DNA of 46,521 bases from Ligilactobacillus salitolerans (GTDB lineage: Bacteria > Bacillota > Bacilli > Lactobacillales > Lactobacillaceae), in contig NZ_BFFP01000016.1 of the NCBI RefSeq assembly GCF_003864415.1, positions 1 to 46,521 on the forward strand, given 5' to 3'. How positions within the stretch are numbered: the first letter of the stretch is position 1; the number at the start of each line of letters is the position of its first letter. The position numbers and the translations under genes were made by a program. The notes beneath the pieces are model-generated. The model saw only the letters and a list, made by a program, of their open reading frames with translations. It was not told where the DNA came from and made no database searches. Below are positions 16,113-23,343 of the stretch, in pieces.

Positions 16113-16673
16113 ATGTTTACATATCAAATCGATGAGGAAATCAGCCTTGCTCTCCCACGCCCTAAACTCGACGCACAACCGTTATTTGAGTTGGTCGATG
16201 AAAGTCGCAGCGAACTAGCACCTTGGCTGCCTTGGGTCCCCAAAATGCAAGCTGCTGCTGACGAAGAGGCTTTCTTAACTACAGTGGTCCAGCATTTTGC
16301 GACCGGGGAATCATTGAATGTTGTGATTTTGTACCAGGGTCAAACCGCAGGGATGATCAGCTTTAATCGTTTCAACCCACTAGCCCAGAGTACCGAGATC
16401 GGCTATTGGCTAGGGACGAAATACAGTCACAAAAACATTATGCACCGCGCAGTAGCCGGGATGTGTGCTATCGGCTTTCAGGATTATCAGGTCAATAAGA
16501 TCGTCATCGAAGCCGCGGTCGAAAACGCCCCCAGTAATCAAGTCGCTAAAAAAGCCGGTTTTCATTTGGACGGAACCATGCGCGCCAATGAATTGCTGGC
16601 TGACGGTTACCATGACGGCAATGTCTGGTCGCTTTTAAGATCGGATTGGGAAAAACGTGAGGAGAAAAGATAA
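16113..16673 (+). CDS. RimL-like GNAT acetyltransferase (paralogue B)
   Basis: Acetyltransferase of 186 residues, the same length as the protein at 2526-3086 and similar along the whole sequence. The two share the starts MFTYQID-D/E-E and LPWV, and the blocks EIGYWL, MHRAV-x-GMC, and NELLADGYHDG-x-x-W. The acetyl-CoA loop is here KYSHKNIMHRAV, where the glycine-rich GKG of the other copy is replaced by HKN, so cofactor contacts may differ. ATG start 10 nt after GGAGG. Its stop overlaps the ATG of the next gene by one base (TAATG), so the two are translationally coupled. Substrate is unknown. Confidence 0.85.
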   Translation: MFTYQIDEEISLALPRPKLDAQPLFELVDESRSELAPWLPWVPKMQAAADEEAFLTTVVQHFATGESLNVVILYQGQTAGMISFNRFNPLAQSTEIGYWLGTKYSHKNIMHRAVAGMCAIGFQDYQVNKIVIEAAVENAPSNQVAKKAGFHLDGTMRANELLADGYHDGNVWSLLRSDWEKREEKR

Positions 16674-17452
16674 TGGTACTGAATTTACGGGTCACGTTAA
16701 CTGAAAAATCTACAGAGATCCTTTTAGACCAGCACAGGTTGACTATCACAATTACCCAGTCTGACCTTAAGCAAACGCCCCAACCGACACAGGCGATTTA
16801 TCTGACAACTGCCAAAAACCAAGTGGATCTGATCACAGAAACAGCACCCACCGCTAAGGACCTAAAGAAAACACTGATCGTGATCAGCTCAACAGATTGG
16901 CAGACCGAACCAACCTATCTTAAACGTCAGCTGATTCAAGCTGCCCATCAGGCCGGCCATTTGACCGAACTAGAGGAAGAAAAAATTCCCCAAAACCTGG
17001 CAGCTCTGACAGCTCAAATCTCACAAGATGTCCAACTGGTTTTGCAAAGGTTTGGCTATAGCCTCGGGCAGGATCAAAAGAAGAAAGGCGGCAAGCCACG
17101 GCACAAATGGACTAAAGAGATTGCTGCTATCCCCTTTTATGTGGATCATTCCGACAGCAAAGCCACCGTTTTCTGGCAAAAGCGCACTGAAATGCTGATC
17201 AAGGCCGGCGCCAAACTCAAAACAGAAGTGCCTTTAAATAAAGACGGCAGTGTCGGCTTTTCAGCCCGCTTTGCGCAAAAATTACGCAGTGAACATCAAG
17301 CTGAGTTCAAAGATGGTTATACGACTGCAGATATTGTCTTGAAAAGTGTCAATGAGGTCGGGCTATTCTTATATTTTGCCGGAACAAACAGCTGGCTGCA
17401 GCTCAAAGATGAGAACGGTAAATCGATCAATGAATGGACCGTGGTCAGTTGA
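16673..17452 (+). CDS. Uncharacterised protein coupled to the acetyltransferase
   Basis: Soluble protein of 259 residues; I do not recognise the family. The N-terminal half (1-115) is rich in beta-type hydrophobic alternation (LRVTLTEKSTEILLDQHRLTITITQSD, DLKKTLIVISSTDW). A basic linker DQKKKGGKPRHKWTKE lies near residue 135-150. The C-terminal half (about 155-259) reads like a compact domain with AKLKTEVPLNKDGSVGFSARFAQKLRSEH and a final strand pair FLYFAGTNSWLQLKDENGKSINEWTVV. No signal peptide or TM helix. Its ATG overlaps the stop of the GNAT gene, suggesting that the two products act together. The gene ends just before the T-box leader region. Confidence 0.6.
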   Translation: MVLNLRVTLTEKSTEILLDQHRLTITITQSDLKQTPQPTQAIYLTTAKNQVDLITETAPTAKDLKKTLIVISSTDWQTEPTYLKRQLIQAAHQAGHLTELEEEKIPQNLAALTAQISQDVQLVLQRFGYSLGQDQKKKGGKPRHKWTKEIAAIPFYVDHSDSKATVFWQKRTEMLIKAGAKLKTEVPLNKDGSVGFSARFAQKLRSEHQAEFKDGYTTADIVLKSVNEVGLFLYFAGTNSWLQLKDENGKSINEWTVVS

Positions 17453-17475
17453 TTCAACTATTTTGTTAATTTCCC

Positions 17476-17503
17476 TTGACATCTTCTTTTGAACGTCTAT
17501 AAT
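17476..17503 (+). promoter_or_regulatory. Promoter of the T-box-controlled ABC transporter operon
   Basis: A perfect consensus pair: TTGACA (17476-17481) and TATAAT (17498-17503) with a 16-bp spacer. The T-box leader begins shortly after. Confidence 0.85.
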
Positions 17504-17509
17504 GGAATT

Positions 17510-17795
17510 CAACATTAAATAATCATTAAAAACAAAGAGCAGACTAGTAGTTGCAGACGCATTCAGAGAGTACCTGGTGCTGGGAATGGTATATGTTGTT
17601 TTGCAGCGAATCACACCTGTCAGTTGATTTTCTGAAACCTTACAGTAAGAAATTCCGGTTGCCCCGTTAGCGCGTGAGTTTGATCATATTAAACTTAGTG
17701 AGTTCATTTGTGCGAGCAAATGATAAACGTGAGGTGGAACCGCGATACGTCGTCCTCTTAGGCTTTTGGCCTAGGAAGGCGGCTTTTTTATTTTT
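17510..17795 (+). promoter_or_regulatory. T-box leader with Stem I, antiterminator and terminator
   Basis: A full T-box leader that should sense uncharged tRNA. Stem I contains the AGAGAG bulge and the loop region GGTGCTGGGAATGG. Near its 3' side is GCAGCGAATCACACCTGTC. The specifier is best read as CAC (His, 17612-17614, directly before ACCU); ATC (Ile, 17610-17612) is the alternative. Stem III is TCATTTG-TGCG-AGCAAATGA. The T-box AGGTGGAACCGCG is at 17732-17744. The terminator stem (CGTCCTCTTAGG with CCTAGGAAGGCG) ends in seven T near 17790. High levels of charged tRNA should cause termination. Confidence 0.9.
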
Positions 17796-17824
17796 CCGGC
17801 CTTATCGTAAAATTTAATGTGAAC

Positions 17825-17940
17825 AAACTCGCCGAGGTTGCATGTGCGAGCATGTAACGAAAAAAGGTGGGACCACGACAGCAGTCGTCCTTTTGTATCA
17901 GTTTTGATGCAAAAGGACGGCTGTTTTTATTTACCCCAGC
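17825..17940 (+). promoter_or_regulatory. Second T-box antiterminator/terminator module without its own Stem I
   Basis: Only 35 bp after the first terminator there is a second Stem III-like hairpin (GTTGCATG-TGCG-AGCATGTAAC), a second T-box AGGTGGGACCACG (17865-17877), and a second terminator (CGTCCTTTTG-x-ATCA with TGAT-x-CAAAAGGACG, then T5). No room exists for a Stem I, so this is a partial duplication of the expression platform. It lies directly upstream of the permease ribosome-binding site. Confidence 0.8.
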
Positions 17941-17968
17941 CGCTGCTTTCAAAAAAAGGAGGATCTTT

Positions 17969-18610
17969 ATGAACTATATTGAACAAATTGCTCCATCGCT
18001 CATTTCAGGGGCTTGGATGTCTCTCAAAATCTTTTTCTGGACCTTAGTTGCTTCTATTCCCTTAGGTATCATCGTCAGCCTGGGCCTGACTTCTAAATTT
18101 AAGCCGCTAAAAGCCGTCTTGAAGTTTTACGTTTGGATCATGCGTGGCACACCTCTGTTGCTGCAGCTGATTTTTGTCTTCTACGGTTTACCGATCGTGG
18201 GCATTATCTTCCAACGTTATGATGCGGCTATTTTTGCTTTTATCTTGAATTACACTGCTTACTTTGCAGAAATTTTTCGGGGCGGCTTCCAGGCGATCCC
18301 AGCGGGTCAATTCGAAAGTGCCAAAGTTTTACGTTTGACCAGAACTCAAACACTGCTACATATCGTGATCCCTCAGGTGGTCAAGATCGTGATCCCTTCA
18401 ATTGGAAATGAAGTTGTGAATCTGGTCAAAGATACCTCACTCGTTTATGTGATCGGCCTAGGAGACTTGCTGCGAGCAGGAAACGTTGCGACCGCCAGAG
18501 ATGTAACGCTGATCCCATTAGTCCTCGTTGGGGTGGTTTACCTGTTCATGACAGGAATTGCTGCCTACGCACTGCGGAAGGTCGAACAACACTATGCTAA
18601 GTGGAAGTAA
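17969..18610 (+). CDS. Amino-acid ABC transporter permease (polar amino acid family)
   Basis: Inner-membrane permease of 213 residues, HisM/GlnP-like. The N-terminal region is IEQIAPSLISGAWMSLKIFFWTLVASIPLGIIVSL; the conserved WIMRGTPLLLQLIFVFYGLP motif follows. The ATPase-contact EAA loop is EIFRGGFQAIPAGQFESAKVLRLTRTQTLLHIVIPQ, and the C-terminus has NLVKDTSLVYVIGLGDLLRAG. I chose ATG 17969, with AAAGGAGG upstream, over an upstream frame running through the T-box terminator. It belongs with the ATPase (18921) and lipoprotein (19574). If the specifier is CAC, histidine is the likely substrate, but this is inference. About 300 bp of repeats separate it from the ATPase gene. Confidence 0.9.
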   Translation: MNYIEQIAPSLISGAWMSLKIFFWTLVASIPLGIIVSLGLTSKFKPLKAVLKFYVWIMRGTPLLLQLIFVFYGLPIVGIIFQRYDAAIFAFILNYTAYFAEIFRGGFQAIPAGQFESAKVLRLTRTQTLLHIVIPQVVKIVIPSIGNEVVNLVKDTSLVYVIGLGDLLRAGNVATARDVTLIPLVLVGVVYLFMTGIAAYALRKVEQHYAKWK

Positions 18611-18620
18611 TGAGTACTAA

Positions 18621-18905
18621 CCTTCTGAGCGCCCCGCTCCACTCTGTTTTCTTAGTCGAGCTACATCAGGCAAAAGGTTCCGCCTAGCTAACTTCGTCAT
18701 CATAGTGCAAAAACCGCACTATAATGCCAAAGTCTGCTAGTGCTCACCTTCTGGGCGCCTGATTCCGCTCTGTTTTTCTTAGTCGAGTTCCACGAGGCAG
18801 AAGATTGCGCCTAACCTACTTCATCCAACAATGCTGAAAACCGCATTATCGTCTGAAGTCCGTTAGTGCTCATCTTCTAAACGCCTCGCTCCACTCTGTT
18901 TTTCG
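18621..18905 (+). repeat. 126-bp leader repeat, two full units and one partial, inside the ABC transporter operon
   Basis: Units begin at 18621 (CCTTCTGAGCGCC), 18747 (CCTTCTGGGCGCC) and 18873 (TCTTCTAAACGCC), exactly 126 bp apart. Shared blocks are CGCTC-x-x-CTCTGTTTT, TTAGTCGAG, and a hairpin near the unit end: ATAGTGC/GCACTAT in unit 1 and AATGC/GCATT in unit 2. The last unit stops at CTCTGTTTTTCGATAGGAGG, which is the ribosome-binding site of the ATPase gene. The same family occurs at 30501-30900. Confidence 0.85.
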
Positions 18906-18920
18906 ATAGGAGGAATTTTC

Positions 18921-19577
18921 ATGCTTGAATTAAAAAATATCACTAAAACTTTTGGCTCACGTACTATTCTCGATCACCTCAACCTCCAGATCCCCTCGGG
19001 CGAGATCTTGGCTATCGTTGGCCCTTCTGGTGCCGGCAAAACTACTCTTCTGCGTTGCCTCAGCGGTCTTGAAGTTCCTGACTCAGGTTCCTTCTTGCTG
19101 GATGGTCAGGCTTTTGACCCAGCTAAGCCAGCCAGCAATGAACAGATCACTGGTGTCGTTTTCCAAGACTATCAGCTTTTTCCTAACCTGACTGTTCTGG
19201 ATAACATCACCCTGGCTCCTAAACTGGCTTTAAAGCAAGATAAAACTACTGCTCAAAAGAAAGCCAAAGAACTGCTGAATAAACTTGATTTAGCCGGCAA
19301 AGAAGACTTGTATCCCTACCAACTTTCCGGTGGTCAGCAACAACGTGTTGCCATCGTGCGTGCCTTGGCGATGGAACCTCAAGTTCTCTGCTACGATGAA
19401 CCAACATCTGCTCTGGATCCGGCTTTGCGCGAAAAGGTCAGCCAAATCATTTTGAAATTGAAAAATGATCAAATGACCCAAGTCATCGTGACCCATGATA
19501 TGGATTTTGCCAAACAAACTGCTGACAAGATCTTCACTGTCGAAGCCTTAGACGCCAAAGGAGGGACCGCTGTTTGA
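18921..19577 (+). CDS. Amino-acid ABC transporter ATP-binding protein
   Basis: Cytoplasmic ATPase of 218 residues that drives the amino-acid permease. Walker A is GPSGAGKTT (about residues 34-42), the Q-loop FQDYQLFPNLT, the signature LSGGQQQRVAIVRALAM, Walker B VLCYDEPTSALDP, and the H-loop IVTHDMDFAKQ. It is slightly shorter than GlnQ-type proteins (about 240) but has every motif. ATG start with AGGAGG nine bases upstream, immediately after the repeat array. Its stop overlaps the TTG start of the lipoprotein gene by 4 bases (TTGA), so the two are translationally coupled. Confidence 0.92.
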   Translation: MLELKNITKTFGSRTILDHLNLQIPSGEILAIVGPSGAGKTTLLRCLSGLEVPDSGSFLLDGQAFDPAKPASNEQITGVVFQDYQLFPNLTVLDNITLAPKLALKQDKTTAQKKAKELLNKLDLAGKEDLYPYQLSGGQQQRVAIVRALAMEPQVLCYDEPTSALDPALREKVSQIILKLKNDQMTQVIVTHDMDFAKQTADKIFTVEALDAKGGTAV

Positions 19578-20422
19578 AAAGGAAAAATCTATTCACCTGC
19601 CTTTTAGTCCTAGCCTGCACAGTAATTTTAAGCGGTTGCGGGGTTTCGATCGGCAAAAAGGCAGACCAAACCGACAACTGGAGCCAGATCAAACAACGCG
19701 GCTATGTCACAATTGGTGTTGACGACACCTTTGTCCCAATGGGCTTTCGGCAAAAAAATGGGCAGCTGGTCGGCTATGATGTCGATCTCGCCAAAGCTGT
19801 CTTCAAACTCTACGGCGTCAAGACAAACTTCCAGACGATCGACTGGGCAATGAACGCAACTGAATTAAAAAACGGTACGATCGACCTGATCTGGAATGGC
19901 TTCACAAAGACTCCAGAACGCCAAGCCAAGGTCGCCTTTAGCCGCACTTATTTGAGAAATGACCAGGTCCTAGTCTCGCTTAAGAAAAACCACATTAACT
20001 CTTATGCAGATATGACGGGTAAAGTTTTAGGAGCTCAAACCGGTTCTTCGGGCTCCAATGATATTAACAAGTACCCAAAATTATTAAAAAACCGGATCAA
20101 AGACCATGACCCAGTCCTGTATGAATCTTTTACTAACGCCTTTATCGATCTCAACTCTGGCCGGATCCAAGGGCTTTTGATCGACAGCAGCTATGCTGAC
20201 TACTACATTGCCCATCAGAAAAATCCGGGGGACTTTCAAACGATCCGCGGCGCCTTCCCGCCTGAAGCATTCGGTGTCGGCATGCGTAAAAGTGATGACC
20301 GTCTCCGCCAAAAAGTCAATGCCGGTCTGAAAAAACTGGCAGCCGATGGCACGTTAGAACGCATCAATCAAAAATGGTTTGGAGATCAAGCCGATTCGCC
20401 TTTACTGCAAAATAATAAATAA
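19574..20422 (+). CDS. Amino-acid ABC transporter substrate-binding lipoprotein
   Basis: Surface lipoprotein of 282 residues that captures an amino acid for the permease. The signal peptide MKRKNLFTCLLVLACTVILSGC ends in the lipobox LSGC (Cys22). The mature part is a type-II binding fold of the polar amino acid family: RGYVTIGVDDTFVPMGFRQKNGQLVGYDVDLAKAV, IDLIWNGFTKTPERQAKVAFSRTYL, then the second lobe with GAQTGSSGS. The Arg in TPERQ and the Asp in VGYDVDL are usual contacts with the amino-acid backbone. Start is TTG, preceded by AAAGGAGGG, overlapping the ATPase stop. The amino-acid side-chain specificity is not evident. Confidence 0.9.
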   Translation: MKRKNLFTCLLVLACTVILSGCGVSIGKKADQTDNWSQIKQRGYVTIGVDDTFVPMGFRQKNGQLVGYDVDLAKAVFKLYGVKTNFQTIDWAMNATELKNGTIDLIWNGFTKTPERQAKVAFSRTYLRNDQVLVSLKKNHINSYADMTGKVLGAQTGSSGSNDINKYPKLLKNRIKDHDPVLYESFTNAFIDLNSGRIQGLLIDSSYADYYIAHQKNPGDFQTIRGAFPPEAFGVGMRKSDDRLRQKVNAGLKKLAADGTLERINQKWFGDQADSPLLQNNK

Positions 20423-20427
20423 GTACA

Positions 20428-20465
20428 AGAGCCGCTGCCTACACAAAATTAGGCTAGCGGCTCTT
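20428..20465 (+). terminator. Intrinsic terminator of the amino-acid ABC operon
   Basis: AGAGCCGCTGCC pairs with GGCTAGCGGCTCT around a 12-nt loop (one mismatch) six bases after the lipoprotein stop. The following T-run is short (TTATATTTT). Confidence 0.65.
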
Positions 20466-20549
20466 ATATTTTCATATCTATAGATGCTGGATAAAGTTAT
20501 CCAGGAACCTGGACAAATCATAGGATATTATCTAGTTGGTTCGAAGGCT

Positions 20550-20702
20550 GGTTACAAGTCAGGCGAAGTTTGCTCCAAATGGAATCAGTCTGGCTTAATG
20601 TCAGGCATAGTTTGCTCCAAACGGAATCAGTCTGGATTAATGTCGGCCGAACTTTGCTCCAAACGGAATCAGTCTGGATTAAAGTCAGGCGAGATGGATT
20701 CA
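20550..20702 (+). repeat. 42-bp tandem repeat, four units
   Basis: Units start at 20550, 20592, 20634 and 20676, each 42 bp. Each has a left hexamer (GGTTAC, GGCTTA, GGATTA, GGATTA), a 15-nt centre of the type ATGTCAGGCGAAGTT, a right hexamer TGCTCC (changed in the last unit), and a 15-nt spacer AAACGGAATCAGTCT. The hexamers pair only partly here. The centre TACAAGTCAGGCGAAGT of unit 1 nearly equals the reverse complement of the 43361 array. The region has an open frame only because 42 is divisible by 3. Confidence 0.85.
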
Positions 20703-20822
20703 GTTGGTCGCATCTTTACCCAACATACTGCTAAACGTTGGCAGTATGACTTTTTGTTTGCCTAACTGTAAATAACTACCAAAAAACCCGACTGCAACAG
20801 CACAGCCAGGTCAAGCGTAAAA

Positions 20823-21089
20823 CTAATCTTTTTCTTTAAATTCGCCTTCAAGAACCGAGTCATCGTCGTGGTCGTGATGATCATGATCATCATAAGGCTG
20901 ATCAGGCATGATGATTGCAGCCAGCCAGTACAGTAACAGCCCGCCGATCACATTGCCAGGGAAGATGATCAACACCGCCCCGATCAGCCGGACGATCGTT
21001 TTATCCCAGTCGAAGTACTCTGCCAGGCCGCCAAAAACGCCGCTGACAACTTTTTCGCGCGATTTAGTTAACTTTTTCTTTTCTTTCAT
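20823..21089 (-). CDS. PspC-domain membrane protein with His/Asp-rich tail
   Basis: Small protein of 88 residues with a PspC domain: KKLTKSREKVVSGVFGGLAEYFDWDKTIVRLIGAVL followed by a hydrophobic segment IIFPGNVIGGLLLYWLAAIIMP. In enterobacteria PspC senses envelope stress; in Firmicutes such proteins sit in LiaFSR-like or PadR-linked envelope operons, as here. The C-terminus DQPYDDHDHHDHDDDSVLEG is very rich in His and Asp and could bind divalent metal, which is an inference from composition. It is the last gene of a four-gene minus-strand operon, 23 bp after the PadR regulator. The downstream side holds a 42-bp repeat array. Confidence 0.85.
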   Translation of the reverse strand: MKEKKKLTKSREKVVSGVFGGLAEYFDWDKTIVRLIGAVLIIFPGNVIGGLLLYWLAAIIMPDQPYDDHDHHDHDDDSVLEGEFKEKD

Positions 21090-21112
21090 TTTTATCCGCC
21101 ATCCTTTTTTGC

Positions 21113-21433
21113 TTACTGATTTTCCTGCTTAGCTGTAAACACCTTGTCTAAACTTTCCTTATAGTCTGTCCACATCCGATATACCTTCGCCAAATGCTCT
21201 TCACCACTCTCAGTGATCTGATAGTACCTGCGATTTCTACCTTGGAACGGCTGGTCATAAGTTGTTAGATAGCCATCCTTTTTTAGCCGCCGCAACACTG
21301 GATACATTGTTGATTCTGAAATAGAAATTGCCTTTTGCATCTCTTGCGTTAAAGCATAGCCATAAAAGTCTTCTCGGTCCAGTAAGGCTAAGACCAATCC
21401 ATCAAGCAGATCAGCGGTTACTTGAATTTTCAT
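21113..21433 (-). CDS. PadR-family transcriptional regulator
   Basis: Winged-helix regulator of 106 residues of the short PadR type. Key parts are LLDGLVLALLDREDFYGYALTQEMQ (N-terminal helix pair), SESTMYPVLRRLKKDGYLTTYDQPFQGRNRRYYQITESGEEHL (recognition helix and wing), and a final dimerisation helix. PadR proteins usually repress their own operon and respond to phenolics or envelope-active compounds. Here it is the third gene, after the HAAS and DUF4097 genes; more often the PadR gene comes first. A likely operator is the inverted repeat in the operon promoter (23097-23117). Confidence 0.92.
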   Translation of the reverse strand: MKIQVTADLLDGLVLALLDREDFYGYALTQEMQKAISISESTMYPVLRRLKKDGYLTTYDQPFQGRNRRYYQITESGEEHLAKVYRMWTDYKESLDKVFTAKQENQ

Positions 21434-21464
21434 ACCAATTCTCCCTTTCTTCGCTAGCTTCTGC

Positions 21465-22418
21465 TTAACGGATCACGTTGTCACCCGTGTTATTCTTAAT
21501 GTTTAAAACATTTCGTGTCAAACCGCTGCGTAATGTTCCGCCATTAGCGTGATTACTGAACAAATTATTGTCTGAAGTCTCGCCTGTTGTGCTGACATAA
21601 CCACCTGCTTTGACACCATCAATGATGTTATCTCCATCATCATTATTAACCGTATACCCATTTGTCACAGTACTTTGCGCAATTTTAACATCACCATCGG
21701 ACATATCGACCTTACCGCCGTCCAAAGCAACATTATGCATGGCAAGGTCGGCATCATTTTGCTGGATCTCCACGTTTCTCAAAGTTCCGTTTTCTACCAG
21801 TACATCATTATCATCACTCGTGATCAACCCGCCTAAAAGAATTGTATTATTCAAACGGATCTCCTCACCATCGCGAAGCTCAACATTGGCTTTATCAATG
21901 TTCATGTTATTCAAAACTAATGCACCATGCGAACCGAGTGCTTCTAAATTGGCTGTACTGAGTCCGATGATCTTAGTTGAACCATTATTATTTAAATTCC
22001 GCACTTGTTCCAACTTCACGTTATCTGGAACCTCGATAATTACCTTGTTTCTAACCTTCTGTGAACGATCATGCCAGCGAAAACCGATCGAGGCCCGTTG
22101 GCTGCCGGAGGCTTTTTGTCTAACTGTCACCCGATCGTTTAACACCTTGACAGATGGGCGCGCACTCTTTTGCCCGACATACCGGACACGATAGTCATCA
22201 CCTCTACGGATCACAACATTCGCATTGCCAACATTACTATCAACCTGTTTAAACTCTCCTACGGCATATTCCTTTTGAAAATTCGCTTTTGCACTATAAA
22301 CAACTGGCCGCCAATTGTTGAAGACCACGTCTTTTGCGCCACGGGCAAAACCGCCAAATACTAAGCAAATCACACCAACAACTAAAAAGATCCAACCCCA
22401 CTTAAAAACTTTCTTCAT
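21465..22418 (-). CDS. DUF4097-type beta-repeat membrane-anchored protein
   Basis: Protein of 317 residues with an N-terminal anchor (MKKVFKWGWIFLVVGVICLVFGGFARG, one TM helix) and a long extracytoplasmic part. That part is a repetitive parallel-beta sequence with many short Asn/Asp/Gly turns (GNANVVIRRGDDYRVRYVG, NNNGSTKIIGLSTANLEALGSHGALVLNNMNID, DNDVLVENGTLRNVEIQQNDADLAMHNV). This is typical of DUF4097, a domain in LiaG-like and PadR/HAAS-linked envelope proteins of unknown molecular role. Its ATG overlaps the HAAS stop by one base (TAATG), so the two are translationally coupled. The C-terminal cleavage or anchor signals of adhesins are absent. Confidence 0.8.
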   Translation of the reverse strand: MKKVFKWGWIFLVVGVICLVFGGFARGAKDVVFNNWRPVVYSAKANFQKEYAVGEFKQVDSNVGNANVVIRRGDDYRVRYVGQKSARPSVKVLNDRVTVRQKASGSQRASIGFRWHDRSQKVRNKVIIEVPDNVKLEQVRNLNNNGSTKIIGLSTANLEALGSHGALVLNNMNIDKANVELRDGEEIRLNNTILLGGLITSDDNDVLVENGTLRNVEIQQNDADLAMHNVALDGGKVDMSDGDVKIAQSTVTNGYTVNNDDGDNIIDGVKAGGYVSTTGETSDNNLFSNHANGGTLRSGLTRNVLNIKNNTGDNVIR

Positions 22419-23032
22419 TATTTTCTGCCTCCCTTACTGTTTCCGTATTTGCGGTAAACAAACCGGGAAAAATTAGCGATTCCTTGAATTAGTGCTGAGC
22501 ACAACCAGTACAGCAGCGGAACCATGATCATTACAACAGCCGCGCCTGTCAAAGCTATCCCAACATAAAACAGCCCGACAAATGGAGCGCTAAACAAGAG
22601 TCCTAGACCCGCGTATAATGCCAAGCCAGCGGCAACGATCGCAGCTGCGATCATTACAACTAAAGTGATTGCCAATCCCAGCAGAATTCCGCCGATAATG
22701 ATCAGGAAAACTAAGGCGAAAAAACCAACTGCCAAAGTGAATGGTGAGGTGATGATCGCAAGCAAGATCAGCCAGATCATCTTCGAGTTAGATTGCGGCG
22801 AAGCAAATTTTCCGCCCTGTGCCTCTTTTTCACTCTTTTTGATCGATTCATCTGCGAGGATCATCCGGCTTAACTGCCGCGGCGACCCTAATTCCTTTTC
22901 AATTTCTTCTCTTGTCTCTAACCCAGCATCGGAAATATATTCATCATAGTATTGCAGAACATTTCTTTTTTCCTCTTCACTTAACCCAGTCAAATAATCT
23001 TCCAAGTCAACCAGGTACCTTGATTTATCCAT
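22418..23032 (-). CDS. HAAS (DUF1700) domain membrane protein
   Basis: Protein of 204 residues. The N-terminal about 65 residues are the HAAS fold: LVDLEDYLTGLSEEEKRNVLQYYDEYISDAGLETREEIEKELGSPRQLSRMILAD. This helical module is found beside PadR regulators and is thought to bind them or signal to them. A linker is followed by a block of about four TM helices (MIWLILLAIITSPFTLAVGFFALVFLIIIGGILLGLA and later segments). It is the first gene of the operon HAAS-DUF4097-PadR-PspC. ATG start behind GGGGGGAG. The combination suggests a membrane-stress sensor, but no ligand is known for this subgroup. Confidence 0.88.
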   Translation of the reverse strand: MDKSRYLVDLEDYLTGLSEEEKRNVLQYYDEYISDAGLETREEIEKELGSPRQLSRMILADESIKKSEKEAQGGKFASPQSNSKMIWLILLAIITSPFTLAVGFFALVFLIIIGGILLGLAITLVVMIAAAIVAAGLALYAGLGLLFSAPFVGLFYVGIALTGAAVVMIMVPLLYWLCSALIQGIANFSRFVYRKYGNSKGGRK

Positions 23033-23096
23033 TGTGTACTCCCCCCTGCATCTGACTGATCATTCCAGATTTAGTGCAGTTCTTTAACTTCTGACA

Positions 23097-23127
23097 ATAT
23101 TATATAGCGTATAATATAGAATGTAAA
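23097..23127 (-). promoter_or_regulatory. Promoter and inverted-repeat operator of the HAAS-DUF4097-PadR-PspC operon
   Basis: On the minus strand the -35 TTTACA (23122-23127) and -10 TATAAT (23099-23104) are 17 bp apart. The inverted repeat ATATTATA-5 nt-TATAATAT (23097-23117) covers the -10 and most of the spacer. Such a position suits repression, most simply by the PadR protein of the same operon. Confidence 0.6.
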
Positions 23128-23343
23128 GCAATAATATTTATCTTTCTGGCAAAATTTTGCCCAAGCAGTCCTTTTCATTGTCATAATAGCATTTAACCCG
23201 CTCTATTTTCAAAATACACGACCGCTTTTTGCACAAATAAATGCCCTCCAAAAGTTGGAAACCGATTGCAGTACCAAAGTTGGTCAGTTTCGGTTAAAAT
23301 ATAAGTCAGGAAGCAAAATTTATCATTGAAAGGATGCTTTTTT

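Noticed and set aside
17867-17968. Upstream extension of the ABC permease (start near 17867)
   Set aside because: It would be read through the T-box terminator; the ATG at 17969 has a strong ribosome-binding site and gives the normal family N-terminus.
18621-18905. Idea that the 126-bp unit is three 42-bp units
   Set aside because: 126 is 3 x 42, but no internal 42-bp periodicity is visible and the copies at 30.5 kb have periods of 115-125.
20484-20765. 93-residue ORF over the 20.6-kb repeats (CSKRNQSGL repeats)
   Set aside because: Same reason as the larger array; no ribosome-binding site and it runs from a terminator region into an empty spacer.
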